Assembly (NCBI RefSeq): GCF_009299795.1
Contig: NZ_VIGP01000005.1
Coordinates: 248,001-312,000 of the forward strand
Direction of reading: 5' to 3'
DNA length: 64,000 nucleotides
Source of the DNA: Brachybacterium subflavum
Lineage (GTDB): Bacteria; Actinomycetota; Actinomycetes; Actinomycetales; Dermabacteraceae
A program made the position numbers and the translations under genes. The notes under the pieces were generated by a model, which saw only the letters and a list, made by a program, of their open reading frames with translations, was not told where the DNA came from and searched no databases. Numbering within the stretch: the stretch's first letter is position 1; each line of letters begins with the position of its first letter. Below, piece after piece: positions 27,211 through 36,636 of this stretch.

Positions 27211-27219
27211 CGAGCGGGC

Positions 27220-28086
27220 TCAGCGAGCGGCGGACGCGTCGGCGAGCGCGGCCGGCTCGGACTGCGCGAGCCACTGCCCGAGGGTGAGGTCGTCGATGAT
27301 GGTGCTGCGCGAGCGGGGGATCAGCAACCCCTCGGCGAGCGGACGACCCAGGTAGGGCAGCTGCGTCACGATGCTCGGCGAGCGTCCGGCGAGGCTCCCG
27401 CGCGCCTCGAGCGTCGTGCGCACGAGGTCGGCGGAGGTCATGACCTCCGGGCCGCGCATCCGCACGATCCGGTTGGTGGGGTCCTCGCCGTAGGCGGTCG
27501 CGAAGCGGGCGTTCTGGCCGGGGACGACCTCGGGGACGGTGCCGCGGCCGGTCTCGATGATCTCGTGGGCGATGTGGTCGGCCGCGCGCTCGACGGCGAG
27601 CGGCGCGATGCGCATCGTCGGCAGCACCGCGACCGGGCCCAGGCTCGCCTGCGCGAGCATCGACTCGGCGAGGTCGAACCACTGGGCGGAGCGGATCACG
27701 GTGATCGGGATCGGCGCCGCGCGGTAGCCGCGCTCCTGCGCGCTCTTGCCGCGGTAGTAGCCGAAGCGCTTGCCGGCGCCGGGCTTGGTGACGCCCGCGA
27801 TCGAGACGCAGACGACGCGGCCGACGCCGCCCTTCTTGGCTGCCTCGGCGATGTTCTTGGCGCTGCGGGCGAAGAACGGCACGGCGCGCGAGGCGCGGAT
27901 GCTGTCGATGTTCACGGCGTCCACGACCACGTCGGCCCCGTCGAGGGCAGTATCGAGCCCCTCGCCGGTCTCCGTGTTCACGCCCGCGCGGCGGCTGAGG
28001 CGTCTGACCTCATGACCGGCCGCTTCGATGCGGTCGGAGATGAGAGTGCCGATGGTTCCAGTGGCCCCGAGAACAGCGATGTCCAT
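27220..28086 (-). CDS. NAD(P)H-binding atypical SDR (NmrA-like)
   Basis: A 288-residue Rossmann-fold protein of the NAD(P)-binding/NmrA-like group. The nucleotide motif is IAVLGATGTIGTLI at the extreme N-terminus, followed by GADVVVDAVNIDSI, VGRVVCVSIAG and the Tyr/Lys-like region FGYYRGKSAQERGYR; the latter half has ITVIRSAQWFDLAESML. The reaction is unknown. I chose ATG at 28086 because TACAGT ends 6 bases upstream (leaderless), although the frame continues upstream. The 3' end lies 9 bases from hutG. Confidence 0.83.
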   Translation of the reverse strand: MDIAVLGATGTIGTLISDRIEAAGHEVRRLSRRAGVNTETGEGLDTALDGADVVVDAVNIDSIRASRAVPFFARSAKNIAEAAKKGGVGRVVCVSIAGVTKPGAGKRFGYYRGKSAQERGYRAAPIPITVIRSAQWFDLAESMLAQASLGPVAVLPTMRIAPLAVERAADHIAHEIIETGRGTVPEVVPGQNARFATAYGEDPTNRIVRMRGPEVMTSADLVRTTLEARGSLAGRSPSIVTQLPYLGRPLAEGLLIPRSRSTIIDDLTLGQWLAQSEPAALADASAAR

Positions 28087-28092
28087 GACGCC

Positions 28093-28098
28093 ACTGTA
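28093..28098 (-). promoter_or_regulatory. Leaderless -10 box TACAGT
   Basis: On the minus strand TACAGT ends 6 bases before the ATG at 28086. Confidence 0.55.
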
Positions 28099-28164
28099 GG
28101 TCCGCGGCCGCCGCGGCGGGTTCAGGTTCGTCACGCGAGGACTCCTGGGGATCGATGGGGGTTC

Positions 28165-28725
28165 TCAGCCGGCGGGCGTCGGCACGGGCCCGTGCGTCCA
28201 GGTGCCCGCATCGACCGTGTACTCGATGCGCGTGTGCTGACGGTCCTCGCGGGCCTGCATGAACTCGAACGCGCTCGGCACCAGGGCGTACACCTGCCAC
28301 TCGGGGTTCGGCTCCCCGGTGAAGGAGGGGCGCGAGGCCCAATCGGCCTGCGAGGTCTCCTCGTCGAGCGCGACGACCGTGCCGGTGATCCGCACCTGCC
28401 GCCCGGACTCGCGCCAGAAGAAGATCATCGAGGCCTTCGCATCCTCCTCGAGCTGGAGGCCCTTGCGGGAGGTGCGGTGCGTGGAGACCTGGTAGCCGCC
28501 GTCCTCGATGTCCTTGAGGATCAGGGTGCGGCCGACGGGGAAACCCGCCTCGTCGATCGTCGTGAACGTCATCGCGTGCGGCTGCCGGGCGCCGCTCGCG
28601 ATCGCCTCCTCGAGCCATTCGAGGAACAGCGCCTCCGGGTCCTGCGGGACGGTCTCCGGGTCGAGGACGGGCAGGTCGGACGGGAACGCGGGGAGCTTCC
28701 GCAGACGATCGCGCAGCTGGGTCAT
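28165..28725 (-). CDS. Pyridoxamine 5'-phosphate oxidase-like flavoprotein
   Basis: A 186-residue PNPOx-fold protein. It has the FMN-binding core AMTFTTIDEAGFPVGRTLIL, RKGLQLEEDAKASMIFFWRE and GRQVRITGTVVALDEE, and a C-terminal segment YALVPSAFEFMQAREDRQHT ending in Trp. That C-terminus matches the substrate-binding end of pyridoxine/pyridoxamine oxidases, so PdxH activity is possible. The protein is shorter than classical PdxH and I do not assign the symbol. ATG at 28725 follows GAGAGGCGAG. A strong hairpin at 28743-28773 lies between it and the upstream aztD gene. Confidence 0.78.
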   Translation of the reverse strand: MTQLRDRLRKLPAFPSDLPVLDPETVPQDPEALFLEWLEEAIASGARQPHAMTFTTIDEAGFPVGRTLILKDIEDGGYQVSTHRTSRKGLQLEEDAKASMIFFWRESGRQVRITGTVVALDEETSQADWASRPSFTGEPNPEWQVYALVPSAFEFMQAREDRQHTRIEYTVDAGTWTHGPVPTPAG

Positions 28726-28742
28726 CGGGTCTCGCCTCTCTG

Positions 28743-28773
28743 GTGGTCGGCGCCCGGTCCGGGCGCCGACCAC
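28743..28773 (-). terminator. Perfect 15-bp hairpin after aztD
   Basis: Arms gtggtcggcgcccgg and ccgggcgccgaccac pair perfectly around a single T. The hairpin begins 15 bases after the aztD stop on the minus strand. There is no U-tract, as is common for actinobacterial terminators. Confidence 0.75.
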
Positions 28774-28788
28774 TCTACGACCGGAGGC

Positions 28789-30204
28789 TCAGGCGGCCTC
28801 GTCCTCCGCGTGGTCCTCGCCCTCGTGGTCATGGCCCTCGTGGTCGTGACCCTCGTTCTCGTGGTCATCGGCGCCCGGGGAGACCTCGTACTCGCCCGAG
28901 GCGGTGCCCGTGGTCACCTGCATCTCGTGCGGGACCTCCGGCAGGTCGATCTCCTGGTAGGCCTTGCCGGTGTCGATGTCGACGAGGGTGAGCTTCTTGT
29001 TCTTCGAGTCGGCGACGAAGGCGGTGCCGTCGGCGACCGAGAGCATCGGACCGGCCTCCTGCCACTGGTCGGGCTCGGTCCACTCCTGGGCGACCTTCGT
29101 CTCGTGCAGGACCTTGCCGCTCTCCGGATCGAGGATGTTCAGCTCGCCGTCGGCCGTGAGGACGAGCGCCTCGCCGTCGGGTCCGCGGTCCAGCGAGCGG
29201 AACCAGTACTCCGAGCCCAGGTCGACGGTGTCGAAGGAGCCGTCGCGCGTGTCCAGCAGGCCCACCTTCGTGGGGCGCTCGATGCCGCCCTCGGGGTCCT
29301 CCTCGACCTTGTAGTCGGTGAGGACGATCGGGGAGTCCTCGTGGCCCTGCTGGTTGCCCGAGCGCTGGAAGTCCTCCTTCACGTCGATCTTCTGGAACTT
29401 CCCGTCCTTGAACATGACGGGCCCGTTCTCGCAGCCGAGGGTCACGACGTCGCCGCCCTCGGTCGCCTCCGCGGCGGCCTCGCCGTGGACACCGGGGCAG
29501 TCCTCCGTCTTCGCCGTGACCTTGCCGTCCGCGTCCTCGACGACCACGGTGTGGCGCTCGTCCTCGGTGCCGACGGTGTGCAGCAGCGACCCGTCGGACA
29601 GCGGCACGGCGACGCCGTGGTGCGGGGCGTCCGTCTGCGTCTCGGCGACGGTCTTCAGCTGACCGTCCGCGAGGGCGGTGGAGTCGAAGACGGTGATCGC
29701 GCCGGTGCCGTCGGCGAAGGTCGCGGTGCGGTCGCCGTGGGGGACGACGTGGCCCGGCTCCTCGGCGGGGATGGTGACGTCAGGCAGCAGGGACGGGTCC
29801 TGCGTGTAGTAGTGGAAGTGGTCGCCGTGGGCCTGGGCGATGAGCCCGGTGTCGTAGGCGGTGATCGAGGATCCGGCGCTGACCATGACGCTGCGCCCGT
29901 CGCCGGCGGGGTTCAGCCGCACGTACCCCTCGACCGGGGTCTCGTCAATGACCTCGCCGCTCGAGGAGTCGAGCGTGGTCACGCCGCCCTCGTGGGCGAG
30001 GACGATGCGCGGAGTGAGCGCGCCGACCTCGGTGCGGTCCGAGGCCGCCTGGGCCGAGGACTTCTTCGGGTCCTCGCCGTCGGAGGCGGCGGAGTCCCCG
30101 CCTCCGCCCCCACATCCGGAGAGGGCGAGCATCGAGGCGGAGACGGAGGCGACGAGAAGCCCCCATCGTCGCCGCTTGGTGAGAATGGTTCCTGAGTGAG
30201 TCAT
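28789..30204 (-). CDS. aztD: Zinc metallochaperone AztD-like lipoprotein
   Basis: A 471-residue lipoprotein with lipobox LALSGC (Cys31) and a seven-bladed propeller-type body. It matches AztD, the periplasmic zinc chaperone of AztABCD systems. Family-like segments are HGDHFHYYTQDPSLL, TDAPHHGVAVPLSDGSLL, TEDCPGVHGEAAAEAT and the late EVPHEMQVTTGTASGEY. The C-terminus is an Asp/Glu/His-rich metal-binding tail (HEGHDHEGHDHEGEDHAED). ATG at 30204 has a TACGGT box 7 bases upstream, and a palindrome GTTCTCAGAAC sits directly above that box, a plausible repressor site. No aztABC genes lie nearby, so it may deliver zinc to an unlinked transporter. Confidence 0.85.
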   Translation of the reverse strand: MTHSGTILTKRRRWGLLVASVSASMLALSGCGGGGGDSAASDGEDPKKSSAQAASDRTEVGALTPRIVLAHEGGVTTLDSSSGEVIDETPVEGYVRLNPAGDGRSVMVSAGSSITAYDTGLIAQAHGDHFHYYTQDPSLLPDVTIPAEEPGHVVPHGDRTATFADGTGAITVFDSTALADGQLKTVAETQTDAPHHGVAVPLSDGSLLHTVGTEDERHTVVVEDADGKVTAKTEDCPGVHGEAAAEATEGGDVVTLGCENGPVMFKDGKFQKIDVKEDFQRSGNQQGHEDSPIVLTDYKVEEDPEGGIERPTKVGLLDTRDGSFDTVDLGSEYWFRSLDRGPDGEALVLTADGELNILDPESGKVLHETKVAQEWTEPDQWQEAGPMLSVADGTAFVADSKNKKLTLVDIDTGKAYQEIDLPEVPHEMQVTTGTASGEYEVSPGADDHENEGHDHEGHDHEGEDHAEDEAA

Positions 30205-30211
30205 GCGCAGG

Positions 30212-30217
30212 ACCGTA
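30212..30217 (-). promoter_or_regulatory. Leaderless -10 box TACGGT of aztD
   Basis: On the minus strand TACGGT ends 7 bases before the ATG at 30204. Confidence 0.55.
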
Positions 30218-30221
30218 GCAT

Positions 30222-30232
30222 GTTCTGAGAAC
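30222..30232. promoter_or_regulatory. Candidate operator GTTCTCAGAAC upstream of aztD
   Basis: A perfect 11-base inverted repeat (GTTCT-C-AGAAC) lies 4 bases above the aztD -10 box, in the spacer where a repressor would block RNA polymerase. A zinc-responsive Zur-type regulator is the obvious candidate from the gene's role, but the site is shorter than known Zur boxes, so the assignment is tentative. Confidence 0.45.
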
Positions 30233-30313
30233 GGTTCGCATCTGAGGCTCAAGGGGGCGGCTTCACCAGGTGATCCGGACACGCGGCATTGACCTCCAGC
30301 GCACTGGAACTCC

Positions 30314-30319
30314 TAGCCT
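30314..30319 (+). promoter_or_regulatory. Leaderless -10 box TAGCCT
   Basis: TAGCCT ends 6 bases before the ATG at 30326. Confidence 0.55.
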
Positions 30320-30325
30320 GCCGGC

Positions 30326-30835
30326 ATGGACGAGCACGACGCACTGATCGAGCGCATGGCCGAGGACATCGCGGCCGGCCGACGCCCGCCACCCACCAGC
30401 CAGGAGGTCGAGCAGCACGCGCTCGAGCTCCCGACCTCGGGCGACCTCACGATCGGCGAGGCCGCCGCGATGTTCGGGATCCTGCCCACCACCATCCGCT
30501 ACTACGAGGACGCCGGCCTCCTGCGTGTGGGCCGTCGCGAGAACGGCCACCGGGTCTTCGACCGCGCCGCCCTGGGCGACCTGCTGTTCGTGCACGGGAT
30601 GCGGCTCTCGGGCATGGCGGTCAAGGACATCGCGCGGCTGCGGGAGCTGCTGTCCGACGCCCCCGACGACCCGTGCGGCACCACTGCGCGAGGACTCGAC
30701 GAGGCACCGCGCACTGCCGCCCGGGACCTGCTGGAGCATCACGCCGCGCAGGTGCGGCTCCAGATCGCCCGACTGCAGATCGCGCTCGCGGTCGCCGAGC
30801 ACAAGACCGACCACCTGATCGGAGACGAGAGATGA
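30326..30835 (+). CDS. MerR family transcriptional regulator
   Basis: A 169-residue MerR regulator with a 40-residue N-terminal extension. The DNA-binding domain is TIGEAAAMFGILPTTIRYYE then DAGLLRVGRRENGHRVFDRA, followed by a dimerisation coiled coil (HAAQVRLQIARLQIALAVAE). A lone Cys in SDAPDDPCGTTARG could be redox-active, but there is no metal-binding pair. It is transcribed from a leaderless-type promoter and its stop overlaps the start of the aldo/keto reductase (ATGA), so it very probably regulates that gene in response to a small molecule. Confidence 0.88.
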   Translation: MDEHDALIERMAEDIAAGRRPPPTSQEVEQHALELPTSGDLTIGEAAAMFGILPTTIRYYEDAGLLRVGRRENGHRVFDRAALGDLLFVHGMRLSGMAVKDIARLRELLSDAPDDPCGTTARGLDEAPRTAARDLLEHHAAQVRLQIARLQIALAVAEHKTDHLIGDER

Positions 30836-31851
30836 CCACCCTGCCCGAGGACACCACGCCCGACCGCCTGACCGACGGGGTCGTGCACAGCCCCCTGCCT
30901 GCCGCCCGCATCGGATCGCTCATCGTGCCCCGCATGGGCCTGGGCTGCATGGGGATGACCATGGCCTACGGCCGGCGCGACACGGAGCAGGGCGTCGCCA
31001 CGATCCGCCATGCGCTGGATCGCGGGGTCTCCCTGCTGGACACGGCCGACATGTACGCGAACGGCCGCAACGAGAAGCTCGTCGGCCGCGCGATCACCGG
31101 GCGCCGCGACGACGCCGTGCTCGCCACCAAGGCCGGGATCCTCACGGTGCCGGGCATCGGGCTGCCGCGTGGCCTCAGCGGCCGGCCTGAGCACATCCGG
31201 GCACGCGCCGAGCGCTCCCTGAAGAACCTCGGCACCGACCGCATCGACCTCTACTACCTGCACCGCGTGGACCCGAAGGTCCCGATCGAGGAGTCGGTGG
31301 GGGCGATGGCTCAGCTCGTCGAACGCGGACTGGTCCGCGAGATCGGGCTCAGCGAGGCGAGCGGCGCCGATCTGCGCCGGGCGCACGCGACACATCCGAT
31401 CGCGGCGCTCGAGACCGAGTGGTCGATCCTCACGCGGGACATCGAGGCCGACGCTCTGCCCGTCGCCCGCGAGCTGGGCGTGACGGTGGTGCCCTACTCC
31501 CCCATCAGCCGCGGCATGCTCTCCGGGGACGCCGCCGCGATGCGGCCCGGGCTGCTGGACTTCCGGCGCGTCCTGCCGCGCTGGTCGCCGAAGAACCGGG
31601 AGCACAACGCCGGGATCGTCGAAAGGATCCGGGAGATCGCCGAGGCCCACGACGCGACTCGTGCGCAGATCGCGATCGCCTGGGTGCTCGCGCGCGGTGA
31701 GGACGTGGTGCCGATCCCCGGCACCAGCAGGCCCCATCGGATCGACGAGAATCTCGGAGCCCTCGACGTGCGCCTCGGCGCCGAGGACCTCGCGGTGCTC
31801 GATGCGCTGCGTGCGGCCGGTGCGCGCTACGGACGCACGGGCGGGGTGTGA
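30832..31851 (+). CDS. Aldo/keto reductase
   Basis: A 339-residue NADPH-dependent aldo/keto reductase that would reduce aldehydes or ketones. The catalytic tetrad is readable: Asp and Tyr in LLDTADMYANGRNEKLVGRA, Lys in VLATKAGI and His in DLYYLHRVDP. The cofactor-binding end is VLARGEDVVPIPGTSRPHRI. GLGCMGMTMAYGRRD near the N-terminus places it in the AKR11/13-type group. It is translationally coupled to the MerR gene at 30326. The substrate is unknown. Confidence 0.92.
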   Translation: MTTLPEDTTPDRLTDGVVHSPLPAARIGSLIVPRMGLGCMGMTMAYGRRDTEQGVATIRHALDRGVSLLDTADMYANGRNEKLVGRAITGRRDDAVLATKAGILTVPGIGLPRGLSGRPEHIRARAERSLKNLGTDRIDLYYLHRVDPKVPIEESVGAMAQLVERGLVREIGLSEASGADLRRAHATHPIAALETEWSILTRDIEADALPVARELGVTVVPYSPISRGMLSGDAAAMRPGLLDFRRVLPRWSPKNREHNAGIVERIREIAEAHDATRAQIAIAWVLARGEDVVPIPGTSRPHRIDENLGALDVRLGAEDLAVLDALRAAGARYGRTGGV

Positions 31852-31870
31852 GGCGCCGGTCCGCACCCGG

Positions 31871-32147
31871 CATCTCACGCTTCAGCTCTCGCGCCCGCCG
31901 ACGAGTGTCCGCCGACCAGCGCCCGCAGCACCTCCGGCAGCGCCCGTCGTCCGCGTCCCGCTCGCGCAGGATCCAGCCGGCGGCCTCGAGTCGGGCGAGG
32001 ACCCCGGTGAGGGTCGATCGGTCGTCGGCGCCACCGCCTGGTGGACGTGGGCGTCGTCGCCGAGCTCGGCGACCATCGCCGCGGCGAGGTCGGGGCGGGT
32101 GGTGGTGCCGCGGCTCCGAGCACTGTCACGTCCATGGAGGTCTCCAC
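31871..32147 (-). pseudogene. Decayed MarR family regulator
   Basis: Read on the minus strand, one frame contains RSTLTGVLARLEAAGWILRE then RDADDGR, the recognition helix and wing of a MarR-family protein. A second frame 3' of it gives LPEVLRALVGG and a third 5' of it gives DLAAAMVAELGDD. No single frame spans all three, so at least two frameshifts or deletions are needed. The 458-base gap between the aldo/keto reductase and the kinase-like gene otherwise shows no gene. Confidence 0.5.
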
Positions 32148-32309
32148 GATCGCGCGCTATTGCGGGAGCCGTACTCCATGCGCCCCGCCCCGCCTCTCTC
32201 GTCCCCCACCCCGACCGCGGTGCGGTCCCGGACGACTCCGGAGCCGCGAGCGCTGCGGACTAGGATCGGGAGGACCAGGTCACGGGGCAGCACTGTCGAG
32301 GAGGGCACG

Positions 32310-33563
32310 ATGGCCAGCACGTCCTCCGCCGCCGGGGCCGCCGCGGCGCCCACTCCTCCAGCGGCCGCCTCGCCGGAGATGGGCGAGCGGATCCGGCGCG
32401 CGTGGCATGAGGAGACCCTGCTGCTCCCCCTGCGGGACGCAGATCATGCACGGCGCCTTCCGGGCCAGTCCAAGCACTCCCGGCTCGCCGGACTGGGAGG
32501 CCCCGCGCAGGTCGAGCTGCTGGGCACGGGCGAAACCTTCGCCGCCTGGCGCCTGAGCGCGGAGGACGGCACCGCGCTGCTGGTGCGGATCCCCTGGCAC
32601 ACCCCTGCCCACCCCCTGGCCGACGAGCTCGCCGCCCTCACCCAGCTGCCGCCCGGCGTCGGCCCCGAGCCCCTCGCCCTGCACGACGACGCGGAGTCGA
32701 GCCCCCTCGGAGCCCCGTATCTGGTGACGACGCCCGTGCCCGGTCGGATCCTCGTGCCGCCGCGGTGGTCCCGCGGCCACCTCATGGCCCACGCCGATCG
32801 TCTCGCCCAGCTGCATCGGGTGGCCACGCCGGGGCGCGGTCCGGTGTCGCTCGGAGCCGATCCGTGGGGCCGCATGGAGCCGGTTCGCCTCTCGCTCCTC
32901 GAGCTCTTCGAGGCCGACACCGAGTCGGTGGATGGGGCGGTCCTCGCGAGGATCGGCGGCCCGGGCGTGCTGCGCTCCGCCGCGCGGCGACTGCGGGAGG
33001 CCGACGCCGCCTTCGCCGGCCTCGAGGGATTCGTGCTCAGCCACGGCGACCTGTGCGCGACGAACATCGTGTGGGACGCGCAGGTCCCCCGCTTCATCGA
33101 CTTCGAGTGGGCGATGGGCGACGATCCGGCGCGGGACCTCGCGATCATCGGAGGCGCTGTGCACGGCGGCCCCTGGTACGTGCCGCTCACCGAGGAGGAC
33201 ATCGAGGCCTTCGTGGGCAGCTACCTGCACGCGCGCGCACGGCTCGACGGTGCGTCCGAGCTGCCGCGTCTCGAGGGCCAGGCGCCGCCGCTCCCCGCAC
33301 CGACGCTCGACGCTGCTGGCCTGCGCGCCCGTCGGGATGCGTGGGAGATCTACGAGAAGACCGCGATGCTGCTGCACGTCGCGGGGCGGGTCACCGATCG
33401 CGGCGACGCAGATCGGGGCGGGGCGGATCGGAGCGGGGCCGCCCACGACGGGGCCGACGGGACTGCCGATGCGCCCGCGCCCACCGCCGCCGCCCACGGC
33501 CCCTACGCCACGGCGCTGCCGATCCTGCGCGACACCCTCCGTGCCCGCCTCGGCGCCGACTGA
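32310..33563 (+). CDS. APH-family phosphotransferase-like protein
   Basis: A 417-residue kinase-like protein. The catalytic loop is FVLSHGDLCATNIVWDAQ and the metal motif is FIDFEWAMGDDPARDLAIIG, as in APH and homoserine/choline kinase-like enzymes. The N-terminal 25 residues are Ala/Pro-rich and a second low-complexity stretch (GDADRGGADRSGAAHDGADG) interrupts the C-terminal helical region. ATG at 32310 follows GAGG. The substrate is unknown; the HGDLCATN form is common in sugar or antibiotic kinases. It is convergent with gdhA, separated by a 58-bp perfect palindrome. Confidence 0.82.
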   Translation: MASTSSAAGAAAAPTPPAAASPEMGERIRRAWHEETLLLPLRDADHARRLPGQSKHSRLAGLGGPAQVELLGTGETFAAWRLSAEDGTALLVRIPWHTPAHPLADELAALTQLPPGVGPEPLALHDDAESSPLGAPYLVTTPVPGRILVPPRWSRGHLMAHADRLAQLHRVATPGRGPVSLGADPWGRMEPVRLSLLELFEADTESVDGAVLARIGGPGVLRSAARRLREADAAFAGLEGFVLSHGDLCATNIVWDAQVPRFIDFEWAMGDDPARDLAIIGGAVHGGPWYVPLTEEDIEAFVGSYLHARARLDGASELPRLEGQAPPLPAPTLDAAGLRARRDAWEIYEKTAMLLHVAGRVTDRGDADRGGADRSGAAHDGADGTADAPAPTAAAHGPYATALPILRDTLRARLGAD

Positions 33564-33600
33564 CCGGCGAACGAATCAGCCCGAGACAGCCGGAGACAGC

Positions 33601-33658
33601 TCGAGAGGTACGAAACGGTTGCCAAGATCGATCTTGGCAACCGTTTCGTACCTCTCGA
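33601..33658. repeat. 58-bp perfect palindrome between convergent genes
   Basis: Two 29-base arms (starting tcgagaggtacgaaacggtt and centred on GATCGATC) are exact reverse complements with no loop at all. It lies 38 bases after the kinase-like gene and 76 bases before the gdhA stop, where a bidirectional terminator would sit. It is less GC-rich than its surroundings and has no U-tract. Perfect loopless palindromes of this length are normally unstable in bacteria. Confidence 0.95.
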
Positions 33659-33733
33659 CGGCCGCGGCGGTCGGCACCACCGGAGCCGCCGGGGTGGCCG
33701 GCGCAGGTCCCCCTGCGCCGGCCGCGCTGCGGA

Positions 33734-35128
<1,395 letters not shown>

Positions 35129-35151
35129 TCAACAGGTGGGGCGCTGGGGAC

Positions 35152-35157
35152 ACACTA
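35152..35157 (-). promoter_or_regulatory. Possible -10 box TAGTGT of gdhA
   Basis: TAGTGT on the minus strand 74 bases upstream of the gdhA start; no clear -35 partner is visible. Confidence 0.35.
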
Positions 35158-35327
35158 CGAGCCATGACGTCTCACGTCACGGGACGATCGTCCTGCGGGA
35201 CGGGACGAGGGGCCGACGGGGCCGCATGGCCGGCCGGCGGTCGCGGTGTCCCCCTCTCCACGCCTTCTCCTCGCGCGCGTTCTCGCGACCCCTCGCGGGA
35301 CCCTCGCGCGCGCGTTCCCGCGGAGCG

Positions 35328-35333
35328 TACAGT
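35328..35333 (+). promoter_or_regulatory. Leaderless -10 box TACAGT
   Basis: TACAGT ends 7 bases before the ATG at 35341. Confidence 0.55.
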
Positions 35334-35340
35334 CGTACGC

Positions 35341-36621
35341 ATGACCGCTCTTCGACCGGCCCGGGCCGCGGCGCCCCCGGCCCGACTCCGCCGCGCTCGC
35401 TGGGCGGTGGCGGCGCTGTTCCTCACCAACGGCGCCCTGCTCGCCAACGTGCTCCCCCGCTACCCCGAGATCAAGCAGGGTTTGGGGCTCGTGAACTCCA
35501 CGTACGGGCTGGCCATCGCCGCATTCCCCACCGGCGCGATCCTTGCCGGGCTCGCGGCGGCGCCCGCGATCCGGCGCCTCGGATCGGCCCGTGCGGCGAC
35601 CATCGGCACGGTGCTGACGGCGCTCGCGCTGCTGATGGTCTCGGCCGCGCCGTCGGCCGCAATGTTCGCGCTCGCGCTGGGCCTCGCGGGCGCGTGCGAC
35701 GCGATCACGGACGTCGCCCAGAACGCCCACGGGCTGCGCGTGCAGCGCGCCTACCGCCGCTCGATCCTCAACTCGTTCCATGCGGTGTGGTCGATCGGAG
35801 CGGTGCTGGGCGGCTCGATGGCGGCCGCCGCGATCGCTCTCCGCGTGCCTCTCGGGATCCACCTGACGGTCTCGGCCGTGCTCTTCGCCGCGATCTCGCT
35901 GGTCGCGCTGCGCTTCTGCCTGCCGGGGAAGGACGAGGGCGCGCAGGCGCCGGACTCTGCGCCGGCCTCCGTCCCGGAGGCGGGGACCGAGCACGCGGAG
36001 CCCGAGCACGCGGCGCCCGGCACAGCCTCGTCCGGCGCGGGCCCGTCGGCCGCCGCCCACGTCTCCACCCGCACCCTGCTGCTGCTCGCGGCGCTGGTGG
36101 TGCTCGCGATCGGCGGCACCGTCGTCGAGGACTCGGGCAACTCGTGGGCCGCGCTGTTCCTGGGCCGGGACCTGGGCGCGAGCGCGGCGGTCGCCGCCTA
36201 CGGGTACATCGCGCTGGTCGGGGCGCAGTTCGTCGGCCGCCTCGTCGGCGACCGCCTGGTCGACCGCTTCGGCCAGCGGACCGTCGCCCGCACGGGTGGG
36301 CTCCTCATCGCCATTGGCATGGGCGCCGCCCTCGCGATCGCCACGGTCCCCGCCGTCATCCTCGGCTTCGCCGCGGCGGGCCTGGGCTGCGCGACGCTGG
36401 TCCCGGCTGCCATGGGGCACGCCGACGAGCTGCCCGGACTGCGCCACGGCACCGGGCTGACCGTGGTCTCCTGGCTGATGCGCCTCGGCTTCCTCGCCTC
36501 GCCGCCGGTGGTGGGGCTCATCGCCGATGCGGCGTCGCTGCGGGCTGGCCTGCTTGTGGTGCCGGTCGCGGGGCTCGCCGTCATCGTCGCGGCCGGGGCG
36601 CTGCAAGGCCGACGAGTCTGA
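35341..36621 (+). CDS. MFS transporter
   Basis: A 426-residue major facilitator with twelve hydrophobic segments in two halves, separated by a charged Glu/Ala/Pro loop at residues about 200-240 (EGAQAPDSAPASVPEAGTEH). The N-terminal half has RWAVAALFLTNGALLANVLP and YPEIKQGLGLVNSTYGLAIA. This resembles the sugar/fucose-permease-like and YbjJ-type MFS branch as I recall it. The second-half signature is AQFVGRLVGDRLVDRFGQRT. The substrate cannot be deduced. It is transcribed alone, divergently from gdhA, from a leaderless-type promoter. Confidence 0.85.
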   Translation: MTALRPARAAAPPARLRRARWAVAALFLTNGALLANVLPRYPEIKQGLGLVNSTYGLAIAAFPTGAILAGLAAAPAIRRLGSARAATIGTVLTALALLMVSAAPSAAMFALALGLAGACDAITDVAQNAHGLRVQRAYRRSILNSFHAVWSIGAVLGGSMAAAAIALRVPLGIHLTVSAVLFAAISLVALRFCLPGKDEGAQAPDSAPASVPEAGTEHAEPEHAAPGTASSGAGPSAAAHVSTRTLLLLAALVVLAIGGTVVEDSGNSWAALFLGRDLGASAAVAAYGYIALVGAQFVGRLVGDRLVDRFGQRTVARTGGLLIAIGMGAALAIATVPAVILGFAAAGLGCATLVPAAMGHADELPGLRHGTGLTVVSWLMRLGFLASPPVVGLIADAASLRAGLLVVPVAGLAVIVAAGALQGRRV

Positions 36622-36636
36622 CTGGGACGACGCTCG

